From assembly GCF_024125425.1 (NCBI RefSeq), contig NZ_JAMXWN010000006.1, forward strand, positions 62,001 through 126,000: a DNA stretch of 64,000 nt, in the 5' to 3' direction. Made by a program: the position numbers and the translations under genes. Shown piece by piece: positions 25,723 to 34,818 of this stretch (the first letter of the stretch is position 1; every line of letters starts with the position of its first letter). The notes under the pieces are model-generated. The model saw only the letters and a program-made list of their open reading frames with translations. It searched no databases and was not told where the DNA came from. This DNA is from Sporolactobacillus kofuensis (GTDB taxonomy: Bacteria > Bacillota > Bacilli > Bacillales > Sporolactobacillaceae).

Positions 25723-26105
25723 TTTGCCTCCTCTTTTAGATGAAATAAAGTGTTACTGACGCGATCACCAAGCCAGCAAGCGAGGAGCCCGCTTGATACT
25801 GTGAGGGCAAAGTAGACGGCTGCGATCAGAACATTGCCGCCTTGAATAAAGTGAATAACCTCAAGTAAAAAAGCGGAAAGTGTGGTGAACGATCCGATAA
25901 AACCAGTGCTGATTGCCCCACGCCATTGTGGAGATAAATTCCGAAAGAAGCGGGATGACTGCGCAAAGAAGGTAATAAAGAAACAACCCAGTATATTAAT
26001 GAGCAGTGTGGCTAGTGGTAGAGGATCAGGATGAATCAGACATTCGAGAAAGTACCTGGAGAGTGCGCCAAGCATACCAAAGACAATAAGCAGTAAATAA
26101 GACAA
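25719..26105 (-). CDS. crcB: Fluoride channel CrcB/FluC, subunit 1
   Basis: 128 residues. MLGALSRYFLE, ATLLINILGCFFITF and STGFIGSFTTLSAFLLE are the same family motifs as in the following gene. Two adjacent, divergent crcB copies usually form an antiparallel heterodimer. GGGAGGAATT precedes the start. Confidence 0.93.
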   Translation of the reverse strand: MSYLLLIVFGMLGALSRYFLECLIHPDPLPLATLLINILGCFFITFFAQSSRFFRNLSPQWRGAISTGFIGSFTTLSAFLLEVIHFIQGGNVLIAAVYFALTVSSGLLACWLGDRVSNTLFHLKEEAK

Positions 26106-26171
26106 AACAATTCCTCCCTAATGATCAAAACGAAAAAACGCCCACCTAAAAAAACCTTACGAAAAGGGCTC

Positions 26172-26228
26172 AAGGCAGACGTATGAAACAGACTTCATTC
26201 AACAGTTGAACGAGCGCCATCGCCTATT
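26172..26228 (-). promoter_or_regulatory. Fluoride riboswitch (crcB motif)
   Basis: Minus strand reads ATAGGCGATGGCGCTCG, then TTCAACTG, a TGAA/TTCA hairpin and ATACGTCTGCC. This fits the crcB aptamer pattern GGNGAUGGNG...AACYG...hairpin...AYGNCUGCC. A CCTT...AAGG stem followed by seven T just downstream can serve as the expression-platform terminator. Confidence 0.78.
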
Positions 26229-26257
26229 TTCACACAAAAAATAAAGGTACGTAAAAC

Positions 26258-26300
26258 ATAGGATCAGCCGGTGCCCAAGGCTTGGTAGCATCCTATTTTC
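26258..26300 (-). terminator. Possible terminator of the ferritin-like gene
   Basis: ATAGGAT and ATCCTAT bracket a GC-rich inner hairpin, with a modest T run on either strand. The remaining bases of the 26106-26384 spacer hold nothing else recognised. Confidence 0.45.
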
Positions 26301-26384
26301 TATAAATGAGCATAACGCTGATTCCCGGCATGAGCAACTCGATAACGGTCATGTGATCTTTTTTTGGGTCAATGGGCTCTGTGT

Positions 26385-26831
26385 CTATTCGCTGAGCGAT
26401 GTTTCCATAAATCCGACACGAATCGCGTGTTTGATTTCATCTGTGAATGCTCGAAGAAAAACATCGCGGAGCATCGGATCTTGGGTCATTAAATAGTAAT
26501 TTCTGTATTTTTCATAATCTTCGAGTTCGTCCCGGTAAGCAATCTTCAAACCCTCGCGAAAAGAAGAGAACTGAACCGGTGTGATTTGATACACGGGTTG
26601 CTGTCCGGTTAGCCGCGCATAGAGACCACTAAATAAGCGGAAATGCTCCTCTTCATCGCGACGATTGGCTAAAATAGCATTGCGCATTTCCGGAGTAGGT
26701 GCAGCTGCTGCGAGGCGTGTATAAAAATCTACCCCGGTGGCCTCTCCTTTAATAGAACCAAGAATTTGAGCAATTAATGGGTTCATGGGTTCTTGGGCGG
26801 ATTGACGATAAAATTGTTCTGCATCGTACAT
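26385..26831 (-). CDS. Ferritin-like / rubrerythrin-like di-iron protein
   Basis: 148 residues, all-helical. Metal ligands are visible as GEATG (Glu), RRDEEEHF (ExxH), DELEDYEKY (Glu) and FTDEIKHAIR (ExxH), the arrangement of a four-helix di-iron bundle similar to the YhjR group. Probably protects against peroxide or iron. The start MYDAEQFY (26831) is chosen for its GAGGTGA ribosome site; longer frames upstream overlap the phosphatase gene. Confidence 0.8.
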   Translation of the reverse strand: MYDAEQFYRQSAQEPMNPLIAQILGSIKGEATGVDFYTRLAAAAPTPEMRNAILANRRDEEEHFRLFSGLYARLTGQQPVYQITPVQFSSFREGLKIAYRDELEDYEKYRNYYLMTQDPMLRDVFLRAFTDEIKHAIRVGFMETSLSE

Positions 26832-26949
26832 GGTATCACTCACCTCATCATTTGTTTTCAATGATAGGTTATGACAGATACACATTGGGGTGCGAAAATG
26901 GGCAGCTTTGGACATTGGTTGGGATAGAATCTTACGATGCAATAAAGAA

Positions 26950-28044
26950 TCAGAAGCAGTATTTGGGTACCCAGCCGACGGCTCCATTTTTCTTGATTAA
27001 TGTATAGCCGGCACATTTGTTATCGATGATTGCTACCTGGTCCTGAGCAGACACGCTAAGACCGGACGCGCTTAAATCGCCTGCTACATAAGATCCGTCT
27101 TCTTTTTGGGTGAGGTATTCGTTCTTTAACCATTGTTTAAGCCCGAGAGCGATATTCTCACAAAGGCTGAAGTATTTTCCTTTTTCCAGGAGCCTTACCT
27201 TGTAATTGGGATAATTGAGTGTACCCACGAATCCATCCGGTGCAGTATAGGAGTGTCTTATCGTTTCAACACGTTGGAAATGATCAACGTACGTACTGCT
27301 GATTTGGTCGCCTTGGGGACGGCGTTCAATAATTAATGCGTTTAATTGTCCGTCAAAGCGCACCTGATTTCCACCATCAATGCTGATGATTCGTTTTGTC
27401 AAATCAATAATCGGATTGTGGCTGGATAGGGTGTTCGCACGATAATTGACTACCGGCCAATGCCCAACGATGACAACTTTTTCCGCTTGATGCGTGCCCG
27501 TGTAAAAATGAGGCAGAGAAACTGCTGATCGGTGACTGGTTTCCTGCCAATCTTCTCGGTCATCAAGACCTGCATGAATGAAAAGGTAGCGATCAGAGTC
27601 AAGTGCGGTAGGTAGAGAGAAGAGCCAATCGAGTTCGCTGCCGCAATGTTCTGTATAGAATGTGCTCAACTGCTGCACGGAATCGAAATCAGCGATGGTT
27701 TTGCCGTTTTCCTGCAGCCACTCATTCATAATGGAATGCGGGTGTTGTGCCAAGTGACCAAAGACATCAGGGTCGTGATCAAAGACATGATGGATGAGAC
27801 GGTCGCAATTGCCTTCAGTAAGATAAACGTGATTATTCTCATCCATGAGTTTTTTCGCGTAGCGGATCACGCCGAGACTGTTCGCACCTTTCTCACATAA
27901 ATCGCCGTTAATAATTAATGTATCATCTAAAGTGTAGTGCACCTTTTTAAGAAGCGCTTGAAAAAGCTGCAGATCACCGTGAATGTCTGAAATCACGAGT
28001 ACACGTCCCGTTTCAGGAAGCGTGATCTTTTTGATATGAATCAT
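26950..28044 (-). CDS. PPP-family metallophosphatase with C-terminal SH3-like tail
   Basis: 364 residues. Calcineurin-like motifs GDxHG (SDIHGDLQLF), GDxxE (NGDLCEKG), GNC (TEGNCDR), HAGLD and VGHWPV all occur in order, the metal ligands of serine/threonine or Ap4A-type phosphatases. The last 60 residues (SGLSVSAQDQVAIIDN...GAVGWVPKYCF) look like a small SH3-type beta-barrel. Substrate unknown; related to the PrpE/ApaH branch. Confidence 0.85.
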   Translation of the reverse strand: MIHIKKITLPETGRVLVISDIHGDLQLFQALLKKVHYTLDDTLIINGDLCEKGANSLGVIRYAKKLMDENNHVYLTEGNCDRLIHHVFDHDPDVFGHLAQHPHSIMNEWLQENGKTIADFDSVQQLSTFYTEHCGSELDWLFSLPTALDSDRYLFIHAGLDDREDWQETSHRSAVSLPHFYTGTHQAEKVVIVGHWPVVNYRANTLSSHNPIIDLTKRIISIDGGNQVRFDGQLNALIIERRPQGDQISSTYVDHFQRVETIRHSYTAPDGFVGTLNYPNYKVRLLEKGKYFSLCENIALGLKQWLKNEYLTQKEDGSYVAGDLSASGLSVSAQDQVAIIDNKCAGYTLIKKNGAVGWVPKYCF

Positions 28045-28242
28045 GAATAATCTCCTTTACCCGATAGCTTACCTAGAGCTATTATAACGAACTCGTCTAT
28101 GAAATTGGACCATCAGGTTCTGCTTTATCACTGACCGAATCGGTGATACTGGAATGGGGAAAGGTGCTCAGATAAAGTGAGGACAAGACGATGACAAGGA
28201 GGGGAAAGCGCATGAAAAAAGACATTGCGCTTGGCCAGAACT

Positions 28243-28366
28243 GGATATGTGCATGAGATTCAAAAAGTCGCGCATAGAACAAGATATTTCGCGCATTGGA
28301 TCCACATTTTTGCACATTAATCCAGAAATTTCGCGCATAAGCTGTAGCCAGGTCCGCATATGTACT
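28243..28366. repeat. 21-bp phased GCGCAT array (array D)
   Basis: GTGCAT, GCGCAT, GCGCAT, GCACAT, GCGCAT, CCGCAT recur at 21-22 bp intervals (four exact 21-bp units). Contains CATTGGATCCACATTTTTGC (28294-28313), which also occurs in arrays at 41193 and 46664. Immediately downstream of the HxlR gene. Confidence 0.85.
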
Positions 28367-28734
28367 CAAGCCTTGTTCTGATCAACATCTTCCAGCTGTT
28401 GTTCTTGATGATGCTCGTAACGATCGCCCCAACGTTTCATTTCTTGAATGATCGGTTTTAGTGTTTCGCCGAATGCAGTAAGCGAATATTCGGTTTTAGG
28501 TGGAACGACGGGATAAACCTCACGGTGAATGACGCCGTCTTTTTCCAATTCTCGAAGTTGGAGGGTCAGCATACGCTGACTGATTCCAGGCATCAAGCGG
28601 CGCATTTCGTTGAATCGGCAGGTCTTGTTCATGAGGTGATACAGAATAACGCCTTTCCATTTTCCACCGATAATATCAAGCGTGGTCTCTACGGGACAGT
28701 GCTTGCACGCATAGCCTGCTTTCCGATTACGCAT
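28366..28734 (-). CDS. HxlR-family regulator
   Basis: 122 residues. CPVETTLDIIGGKWKGVILYHL and FNEMRRLMPGISQRMLTLQLRELEKDGVIHREVYPVVPPKTEYSLTAFG are HxlR hallmarks, including the N-terminal Cys that often senses electrophiles. ATG 28734 lies eight bases after AAGGAGGG. Divergent from an alcohol dehydrogenase/quinone reductase gene that it probably controls. Confidence 0.92.
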   Translation of the reverse strand: MRNRKAGYACKHCPVETTLDIIGGKWKGVILYHLMNKTCRFNEMRRLMPGISQRMLTLQLRELEKDGVIHREVYPVVPPKTEYSLTAFGETLKPIIQEMKRWGDRYEHHQEQQLEDVDQNKA

Positions 28735-28754
28735 CAAGAAAACCCTCCTTAGTT

Positions 28755-28783
28755 ACATTCATGTGCCTACGTCACGTGAATGT
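28755..28783. promoter_or_regulatory. Candidate HxlR operator
   Basis: Inverted repeat ACATTCATGTG (28755-28765), 7-bp spacer, CACGTGAATGT (28773-28783), in the divergent spacer. Confidence 0.7.
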
Positions 28784-28862
28784 GCGTTCTATTCGTAATG
28801 CTTTAGAGCCATTATACTATAAGTGTACATGAAGAAAAGAAGATAAGCCGGGAGGCATGAAG

Positions 28863-29882
28863 ATGAAAGCATATGGCACATTAGATGTAACAAAGATAAC
28901 AGACCCAAAGAGCATTGTTCCAATAGAGATTCCCAATCCAACACCAACCGAACATGATTTGCTCGTTCGTGTTAAAGCCGTATCGGTAAATCCGGTTGAT
29001 ACTAAGGTGCGCAACGCAAGAGATGGATTGACCAATGGTGCCCGTATCGTTGGCTATGATGCAAGCGGAATTGTTGAAGCGGTTGGGGAAAAAGTGACGC
29101 TCTTTAAACCGGGAGACGCTGTCTATTATGCAGGAGCGATTCAACGCAAAGGGACAAACGCAGAATTACATCTTGTTGATGAACGTATCGTTGCGGCGAA
29201 ACCAAAGCATTTGGATTTTCTGACCGCAGCGGGTATGCCCTTGACGAGCATCACGGCGTATGAAGCACTCTTTGAACGGTTACCTTTCAGTGCAGAACAT
29301 CCGGAACAAAATAAGGGCAAACGCTTGTTGATCATTAACGGTGCCGGCGGTGTAGGTTCGATCGCGATCCAGCTGGCGAAATGGGCCGGTATCCATGTCA
29401 CAGCTACAGCTTCGCGGCCCGAGACTGTCGCTTGGGTAAAGGAACTCGGTGCAGATGAAGTCATTAATCATCGCCATGCATTCAAGGATGAATTTGAGGC
29501 ACTACCTTTTGACTCCGTTGACGCCATACTTTGCCTGAATAACACCAAAGGACATTGGCAGAACATGGAGGATGTGATTAAACCGCAAGGCCATATTTGC
29601 TCGATTGTGGAAATTGGCGCCGGCATTAATCTTGATCTGCTTAAGCCGAAGAGCATTACCTTTAGCTGGGAATTTATGTTCACGCGTCCGAAGTTTGAGA
29701 CCGATGACATGATTGAGCAGCACAAACTTTTAGAAAAAGTAGCGGTACTTCTAGACAACGGTGTAATCAAACCAACCGTTAAAAAGAAATTAACACCGCT
29801 CAATGCGGAGAATCTTCGTCAGGCACATGAGTTGGTAGAAAGTGGAAAAATGATTGGAAAAATTGTCATCGGTGAAAATTAA
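28863..29882 (+). CDS. Zinc-type alcohol dehydrogenase / quinone reductase (MDR family)
   Basis: About 339 residues, medium-chain dehydrogenase fold: GroES-like start (AVSVNPVDTKVRNA, GYDASGIVEAVG) and Rossmann motif INGAGGVGSIAIQLAKW. No structural-zinc Cys cluster, so it belongs to the YogA/quinone-oxidoreductase side of the family. ATG 28863 has GGGAGG at good distance. Regulated by the divergent HxlR, which suggests a role against reactive aldehydes or quinones. Confidence 0.88.
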   Translation: MKAYGTLDVTKITDPKSIVPIEIPNPTPTEHDLLVRVKAVSVNPVDTKVRNARDGLTNGARIVGYDASGIVEAVGEKVTLFKPGDAVYYAGAIQRKGTNAELHLVDERIVAAKPKHLDFLTAAGMPLTSITAYEALFERLPFSAEHPEQNKGKRLLIINGAGGVGSIAIQLAKWAGIHVTATASRPETVAWVKELGADEVINHRHAFKDEFEALPFDSVDAILCLNNTKGHWQNMEDVIKPQGHICSIVEIGAGINLDLLKPKSITFSWEFMFTRPKFETDDMIEQHKLLEKVAVLLDNGVIKPTVKKKLTPLNAENLRQAHELVESGKMIGKIVIGEN

Positions 29883-29895
29883 TATCAAAAAATAG

Positions 29896-29932
29896 AACTG
29901 CCCTTGGATTAATAGGAGGGCAGTTTTGTTTT
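29896..29932 (+). terminator. Terminator of the dehydrogenase gene
   Basis: AACTGCCC pairs with GGGCAGTT, followed by a T-rich tail. Confidence 0.8.
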
Positions 29933-29947
29933 GCTAAGAGAATAAGA

Positions 29948-29990
29948 AACATTCGTGACCCCTTGGAGCGGTGAGACTGCGCAGATAACC
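29948..29990. repeat. Short dispersed-repeat remnant
   Basis: TTCGTGACCCCTTGGAGCGGTGAGACTGCGCAGATAACC retains the GAGACTGCG core only. The rest up to 30117 shows nothing recognised. Confidence 0.3.
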
Positions 29991-30117
29991 AACGAATGGA
30001 CTATTCTCGATAAGACCGGATTGTTTTATGTAACAGTCGAACTATCGGACGTAATGATCGAATTTTTCCCGAAACGAACGAATTACACCATAATAGTAAA
30101 TTATTCAGGAACACAAG

Positions 30118-31014
30118 TTATTGGCCGTTTAGATTATTCAGCCCGCTTTTTTCCACAAACTCAAGGATATGGTCATACATTTTTAGAGCAGCCGGGGACA
30201 AATACTGCTTTTTAAGTGAAGCGAGACCGATGATTCGATGTTCCGCAGGTTTAAATGGATACACGCCGACATCTGCATGATTTTTTGTAAGTACAAGTTG
30301 AGGAAGAATGCCAATGCCGAGTCCGCTTTCCACCATTGCGACAATGGATTGATCATCAATACTGTAGAACTGGGAATGTACGGACAGTCGATGTTTATGC
30401 AACAATGCTCTAATTTCTTTCATGTAATCATCACGTTGAAGAATGAAACTCATGTCCTTGATTTCCTCAACAGTGACATAGTTCGCGTGCTGAGGGCGGA
30501 AATCTCTGGGCGTGACGCAGAGCAATGGATCCATGGTCAATGGTGTGACCGTTATCTTTTCTTCAGCAGGGAGAGAGATAAAGCCAAGATCAATCGCCCC
30601 GGACTTGATCCATCCGACCACATCCTCATAACCACCTTGGAAGATGATAATCTTTATTTCTGGGAAGAGCCGGCGAAACGATTTTACAATTTCAGGGATC
30701 CAGTTAATACAAATACTGCTATAGGTGCCAATGCGCACGACTCCTTTTTCCAAACCTTGAATATGTGCGGCTTCCTGTTTCAATCGTTCTTCACTATTAA
30801 GCACTGCGCGAACATGCGGTAAGAGATTCTGTCCCTCAAGTGTAAGGCGTACACCGGTCCGATCTCGAATAAAAAGTGCCACACCCAATCGCTGTTCAAG
30901 GTTGGTGATGGAGTGGCTGATCGCTGATGGCGTGAGGTTGAGCACCTCTGCAGCTTTGAGAAAACTTTTTTGTTCGGCGACGGTGTCGAAGACGGAATAA
31001 GCGAGCAAAGACAT
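30118..31014 (-). CDS. LysR-family regulator
   Basis: About 298 residues. N-terminal helix-turn-helix AEQKSFLKAAEVLNLTPSAISHSITNLEQRLGVALFIRD; C-terminal periplasmic-binding-like effector domain (VRIGTYSSICINWIPEIVKSF). The start at 31014 (MSLLAYSVF) follows AAGGGTTGG; a start at 31035 is possible. Divergent from the aminotransferase/PanE pair, which it most likely activates. Confidence 0.9.
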   Translation of the reverse strand: MSLLAYSVFDTVAEQKSFLKAAEVLNLTPSAISHSITNLEQRLGVALFIRDRTGVRLTLEGQNLLPHVRAVLNSEERLKQEAAHIQGLEKGVVRIGTYSSICINWIPEIVKSFRRLFPEIKIIIFQGGYEDVVGWIKSGAIDLGFISLPAEEKITVTPLTMDPLLCVTPRDFRPQHANYVTVEEIKDMSFILQRDDYMKEIRALLHKHRLSVHSQFYSIDDQSIVAMVESGLGIGILPQLVLTKNHADVGVYPFKPAEHRIIGLASLKKQYLSPAALKMYDHILEFVEKSGLNNLNGQ

Positions 31015-31189
31015 CGACAAGATCCAACCCTTCATTAAAGTGAAATAAATTCATCTATACGTGAATAAGATGACGTTTACTTTAGCTTACTAACAGATTA
31101 CTATAAATGCAGGTAAAGATAAATCGTAACTTTGTATCACATAGAGTGGATGGTTTCCTTACAAATAATGGTACGGGGAGAATAAGAGG

Positions 31190-32377
31190 ATGATTGATTT
31201 GTATTCAGAGCGAATGAACGAAGTGAAGCCGTCTGCTATACGGGAGTTATTGAAATTAGGTGCTGATCCGGACGTTATTTCCTTTGGCGGCGGCTATCCG
31301 GATCCAAATCTATTTCCAACAGATCAACTTAGCCTCGTCTATGCGCATGTTCTTAAAGAACAAGGCAAGCAGGCATTGCAATACACGATTTCAGAAGGAC
31401 TTCCTGCGCTTCGGGAAAAACTGGTCAAACGCATGGAACGTGTAGGTGTTACTTGCGGACTGGACAATCTATTTCTTTTACAAGGAAGTCAGCAAGGGTT
31501 AGATCTTGTTGCGAAAATGTTGTTGAATCCCGGAGATGTCGTGATTACGGAAAATCCTACATTTTTAGGTGCACTGATTGCTTTTAATGCCTATCAACCG
31601 AACTATGCTTCCGTTTCCATGGATGAGGAAGGTATGGATATGGATGAACTCGAATCAGTACTTAAGGCAAATCCTCGTGCGAAGATTATTTACACAGTGC
31701 CGACATTCCAGAATCCTACCGGTGTGACAATGAGTCTTGCACGTAGAAAGCGACTTGTTGCGCTTGCCAACCAATACAATGTGATCATCTTGGAAGATGA
31801 TCCGTACCGTGAAATTCGCTACGAAGGCGAACCACTTCCGAGTATTAAGAGCTTGGATACCGAAGGAAGAGTGATTCACCTCGGCAGTTTTTCAAAAATA
31901 CTGAGTCCGGGCATGCGCCTTGGTTGGGTGATTGCTGAGAACGAATTGGCCGAAAAGCTCTGCCTGTTAAAAATGGCTGCAGATACACAGAATTCTACCC
32001 TGAATATGTACGCAGCAAACCTGTTCCTAGAGCGCTATGATATTGATGCACATATAACGCGTATCCAAAAGGTGTATAGGAAGAAGAAACAGATCATGTT
32101 GGATGCATTTAATACTTATTTACCGAAAAGTGTTCGTTACACGAATCCACAAGGCGGACTATTTACATGGTTAACCCTCCCGGAAACGGTGGACACCACG
32201 AAATTGATGAAGGAACGTGTGCTTCCTGAAGCGAAAGTAGCGTATGTTCCCGGCGCAACCTTCTATCCTTTGCGTCAAGAAACCAATCATTGCCGATTTA
32301 ACTATTCATGCATGTCCGAAGAAAAAATTGTGAAAGGCATTGCGGCGTTTGGCAACATTTTGCAAGAGTATTGCTAA
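31190..32377 (+). CDS. PLP-dependent aminotransferase (LysN/AAT-I group)
   Basis: 395 residues. FGGGYPDPNLFP, LQGSQQGLDLVAKML, YTVPTFQNPTGVTMS and SFSKILSPGMRLGW (PLP Lys in SFSK) place it near the 2-aminoadipate/aromatic/branched-chain transaminases related to MocR cores, without the GntR domain. It should convert an amino acid into its 2-oxoacid. The PanE-like gene follows 30 bp later, so they form an amino acid to hydroxyacid pair. Confidence 0.87.
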   Translation: MIDLYSERMNEVKPSAIRELLKLGADPDVISFGGGYPDPNLFPTDQLSLVYAHVLKEQGKQALQYTISEGLPALREKLVKRMERVGVTCGLDNLFLLQGSQQGLDLVAKMLLNPGDVVITENPTFLGALIAFNAYQPNYASVSMDEEGMDMDELESVLKANPRAKIIYTVPTFQNPTGVTMSLARRKRLVALANQYNVIILEDDPYREIRYEGEPLPSIKSLDTEGRVIHLGSFSKILSPGMRLGWVIAENELAEKLCLLKMAADTQNSTLNMYAANLFLERYDIDAHITRIQKVYRKKKQIMLDAFNTYLPKSVRYTNPQGGLFTWLTLPETVDTTKLMKERVLPEAKVAYVPGATFYPLRQETNHCRFNYSCMSEEKIVKGIAAFGNILQEYC

Positions 32378-32407
32378 TTGGATCATAGAAGCTGAGGAGG
32401 AGACTCT

Positions 32408-33328
32408 ATGGAAATCAAGACCGTAGCGATTGTTGGCTTGGGTGCATTGGGCATTATGTATGGGAACCATCTTGTTGATCGTTTGGGCGTTGATGCAGTA
32501 CGTATTGTTGCTGATCATGATCGCATTGAGCGCTATAAGAAAGACGGCATTTTATGTAACGGTGAGCCTTGCACATTTCGCTATGTCGATGCTAATGAAC
32601 CTATGGAACCTGCGGATTTGCTCATTTTTGCGGTAAAATACACCGGATTGAAAAGTGCCATTGCCAGTGCGAAAAATCAAGTGGGGAAACAGACGATCAT
32701 TCTTTCCGTGCTGAACGGGATTTCGAGTGAACAGGTAATTGGTGAGACATTTGGTTTCGACCAACTGCTCTATTGCATTGTTGCAGGAATGGATGCTTCC
32801 AAAGTCGGTAATGAACTCATCTATAAAAATCTCGGTTTTATCAGCTTTGGCGAAGCAAATGATGTGCGTAGCGCCAAAGTACAAGCACTTGCTCATTTCT
32901 TTGATAAAGTCGCCATGCCCTATGAAATTCCTGAACATATGATGCACAAAATGTGGAGCAAGTTGATGGTCAATACGGGTGTCAATCAATCGACCGCAGT
33001 ATTCGCAACGAATTACGGTGGAATACAAGTTCCGGGCAAGCCACGCGATACTGTAATCGCTGCGATGAAAGAGGTTGTCAAGGTTGCTAATAGCGAAGGC
33101 GTGGATCTTCAAGAATCTGAAATCGCCGGGTGGCTGAAGATCAACGATGCACTGAATCCTGAAGGCATGCCATCGATGCGCCAGGATACCTTACAGAACC
33201 GGCCGACTGAAGTCGAATTGTTTGCCGGAACAATTCGCAAATTGGGCAAGAAACATGGCATTCCAACGCCGGTGAATGATTTCCTTTATACGAAGATCAG
33301 GGAAATAGAATCCTCATATGCGAATTAA
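32408..33328 (+). CDS. PanE/ApbA-family 2-oxoacid reductase
   Basis: 306 residues. N-terminal Rossmann GLGALGIMYGNHL, then LIFAVKYTGLKSAI and a C-terminal helical domain with KLMVNTGVNQSTAVF (catalytic Lys and Asn). Annotated by family as ketopantoate reductase, but a lactococcal PanE-like enzyme is known to reduce branched-chain 2-oxoacids to D-hydroxyacids, and the neighbouring aminotransferase favours that role here. GAGGAG precedes ATG 32408. Confidence 0.85.
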   Translation: MEIKTVAIVGLGALGIMYGNHLVDRLGVDAVRIVADHDRIERYKKDGILCNGEPCTFRYVDANEPMEPADLLIFAVKYTGLKSAIASAKNQVGKQTIILSVLNGISSEQVIGETFGFDQLLYCIVAGMDASKVGNELIYKNLGFISFGEANDVRSAKVQALAHFFDKVAMPYEIPEHMMHKMWSKLMVNTGVNQSTAVFATNYGGIQVPGKPRDTVIAAMKEVVKVANSEGVDLQESEIAGWLKINDALNPEGMPSMRQDTLQNRPTEVELFAGTIRKLGKKHGIPTPVNDFLYTKIREIESSYAN

Positions 33329-33341
33329 GAAATGGGAATAA

Positions 33342-33377
33342 AGCCGAATGTCACTGGGACATTCGGCTATTTTTTTA
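33342..33377 (+). terminator. Terminator of the aminotransferase-PanE operon
   Basis: AGCCGAATGTC and GGACATTCGGCT pair around ACTG, with seven T following. Bases 33378-33619 hold no recognised feature. Confidence 0.9.
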
Positions 33378-33619
33378 ACTGCAAGCCTTTTATTTGGTAT
33401 GGATCAAACGAATCTGCTACGATTTAGATGAAGTTTCCAATTTATGATCGATCCGGTCATGCAAACTTAGAAGCAATGAACGAGGACTCGTGATGTTGCT
33501 CTTAAATCCGATTTTCTTATTAATAGTCATGACCGAAAAAGTATCGGAAACGGATAAGAAAAATAAGCGATTCGTTGGTGTTGTTTGCTCATTGAAATTT
33601 TACTTAAGGAGTGATCAAG

Positions 33620-34654
33620 ATGATTGATCTTTTTACACCATGGACATTCAAAGGTTTGGAATTAAAGAATCGGGTAGTCATGCCACCGATGTGCCAGTAC
33701 TCGGTGGAGAAAAAAGATGGCATTGCAACCGATTGGCACTTTGTGCACTATGTCAGCCGTGCGATTGGCGGAGCTGGCCTCGTGATCATTGAGATGACGG
33801 ATGTTGAACCGGATGGACGAATCTCTGATAATGATCTTGGCTTGTGGTCTGATGATCAGATTCCGGCATTGGCAAGAATTGTGGACGCCTGCCATCGTTA
33901 CGGAGCAAAGGTTGCTGTTCAAATCGCGCATGCCGGACGAAAAGCTGAAGATGCGGCAGTTCCTGTTGCCCCCTCAGCCATAGCCTTTAACGATCAGTAT
34001 AAGACGCCCCGTGCATTAACAACGGATGAAGTAAAAGCAATGCCTGAGAAATTTGCACAAGCAGTGAAACGTGCGATTAAAGCCGGCTTTGACACGATTG
34101 AACTGCATGGTGCACACGGCTATCTGATTCATCAATTCCAATCTCCTTATACAAATAAACGCACGGATGAATACGGCAAGGACCTCTTTAAATTCGGCTC
34201 CGAAGTGGTGCAGGCCGCGCGTAGTGAAATGCCTACGGATATGCCACTGATTATGCGCATTTCGGCGATTGAATATGTGGATGGTGGTTATGGTCTGGAT
34301 CATAGTATTGCATTCTCTAAAGTGTACAAAGATGCAGGGGTTGATGTATTCCATATCAGCGCAGGCGGCGAAGGACCGATTGCAGCCGCTGGAAAACCTG
34401 GAACACATGCCGCTTATCAAGTACCTTTTGCCCGCACAATTAAGGAAGCGGTTGGCGCGCCTGTTATTGCCGTTGGCCGCTTGGATGATCCTGTCTTAGC
34501 TAACGCTGTTATTGGTAATGAAGAGGCTGATCTTGTCGCAGTTGGCCGCGGCATGCTCCGCAATCCATATTGGACACTTGAAGCAGCAACGCAGCTACAT
34601 AAGGAAACAAACATACCGCGCCAATATCAATTCGGATTCCCTTCCCGTCATTAA
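33620..34654 (+). CDS. namA: NADPH dehydrogenase, old yellow enzyme (NamA/YqjM type)
   Basis: 344 residues, FMN TIM barrel. LFTPWTFKGLELKNRVVMPPMCQYS has the Cys that tunes FMN in YqjM; QIAHAGRKA, ELHGAHGYLIHQFQSPYTNKRTDEYG (catalytic His pair) and AVGRGMLRNPYW follow. Reduces activated alkenes and nitro compounds. ATG 33620 is eight bases after AAGGAG; a GTG at 33611 is also in frame. Confidence 0.92.
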   Translation: MIDLFTPWTFKGLELKNRVVMPPMCQYSVEKKDGIATDWHFVHYVSRAIGGAGLVIIEMTDVEPDGRISDNDLGLWSDDQIPALARIVDACHRYGAKVAVQIAHAGRKAEDAAVPVAPSAIAFNDQYKTPRALTTDEVKAMPEKFAQAVKRAIKAGFDTIELHGAHGYLIHQFQSPYTNKRTDEYGKDLFKFGSEVVQAARSEMPTDMPLIMRISAIEYVDGGYGLDHSIAFSKVYKDAGVDVFHISAGGEGPIAAAGKPGTHAAYQVPFARTIKEAVGAPVIAVGRLDDPVLANAVIGNEEADLVAVGRGMLRNPYWTLEAATQLHKETNIPRQYQFGFPSRH

Positions 34655-34683
34655 GTCTGATTTTATATAAAGAACTCTATGAA

Positions 34684-34715
34684 AAGTTTTCTCTAATAAT
34701 AGAGAAAGCTTTTTT
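34684..34715 (+). terminator. Terminator of namA
   Basis: GTTTTCTCTA and TAGAGAAAGC form an imperfect stem followed by a T run. Confidence 0.65.
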
Positions 34716-34730
34716 GCTTTATCCGGAAAA

Positions 34731-34818
34731 AGTAACGATTACCCAAATTCGTAACGAACAAACCAAATCGTAACGAACCCTGAAAAAATGGTAACGAACA
34801 AAGAAAAAGTAGTAACCA
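34731..34818. repeat. Short phased GTAACGAAC array (array E)
   Basis: GTAACGATT, GTAACGAAC, GTAACGAAC, GTAACGAAC, GTAACCATC start at successive intervals of 19, 19, 21 and 21 bp, directly after the namA terminator. Bases 34819-35037 contain only a spurious frame and the ribosome site of the next gene. Confidence 0.75.

Noticed and set aside
29955-30215. Plus-strand open frame of 86 codons
   Set aside because: Overlaps the 3' end of the LysR gene on the opposite strand, has no ribosome site and starts in a dispersed-repeat remnant.
32408-33328. Firm assignment as biosynthetic ketopantoate reductase
   Set aside because: Family membership alone does not decide; the aminotransferase neighbour and LysR control fit a hydroxyacid role at least as well.
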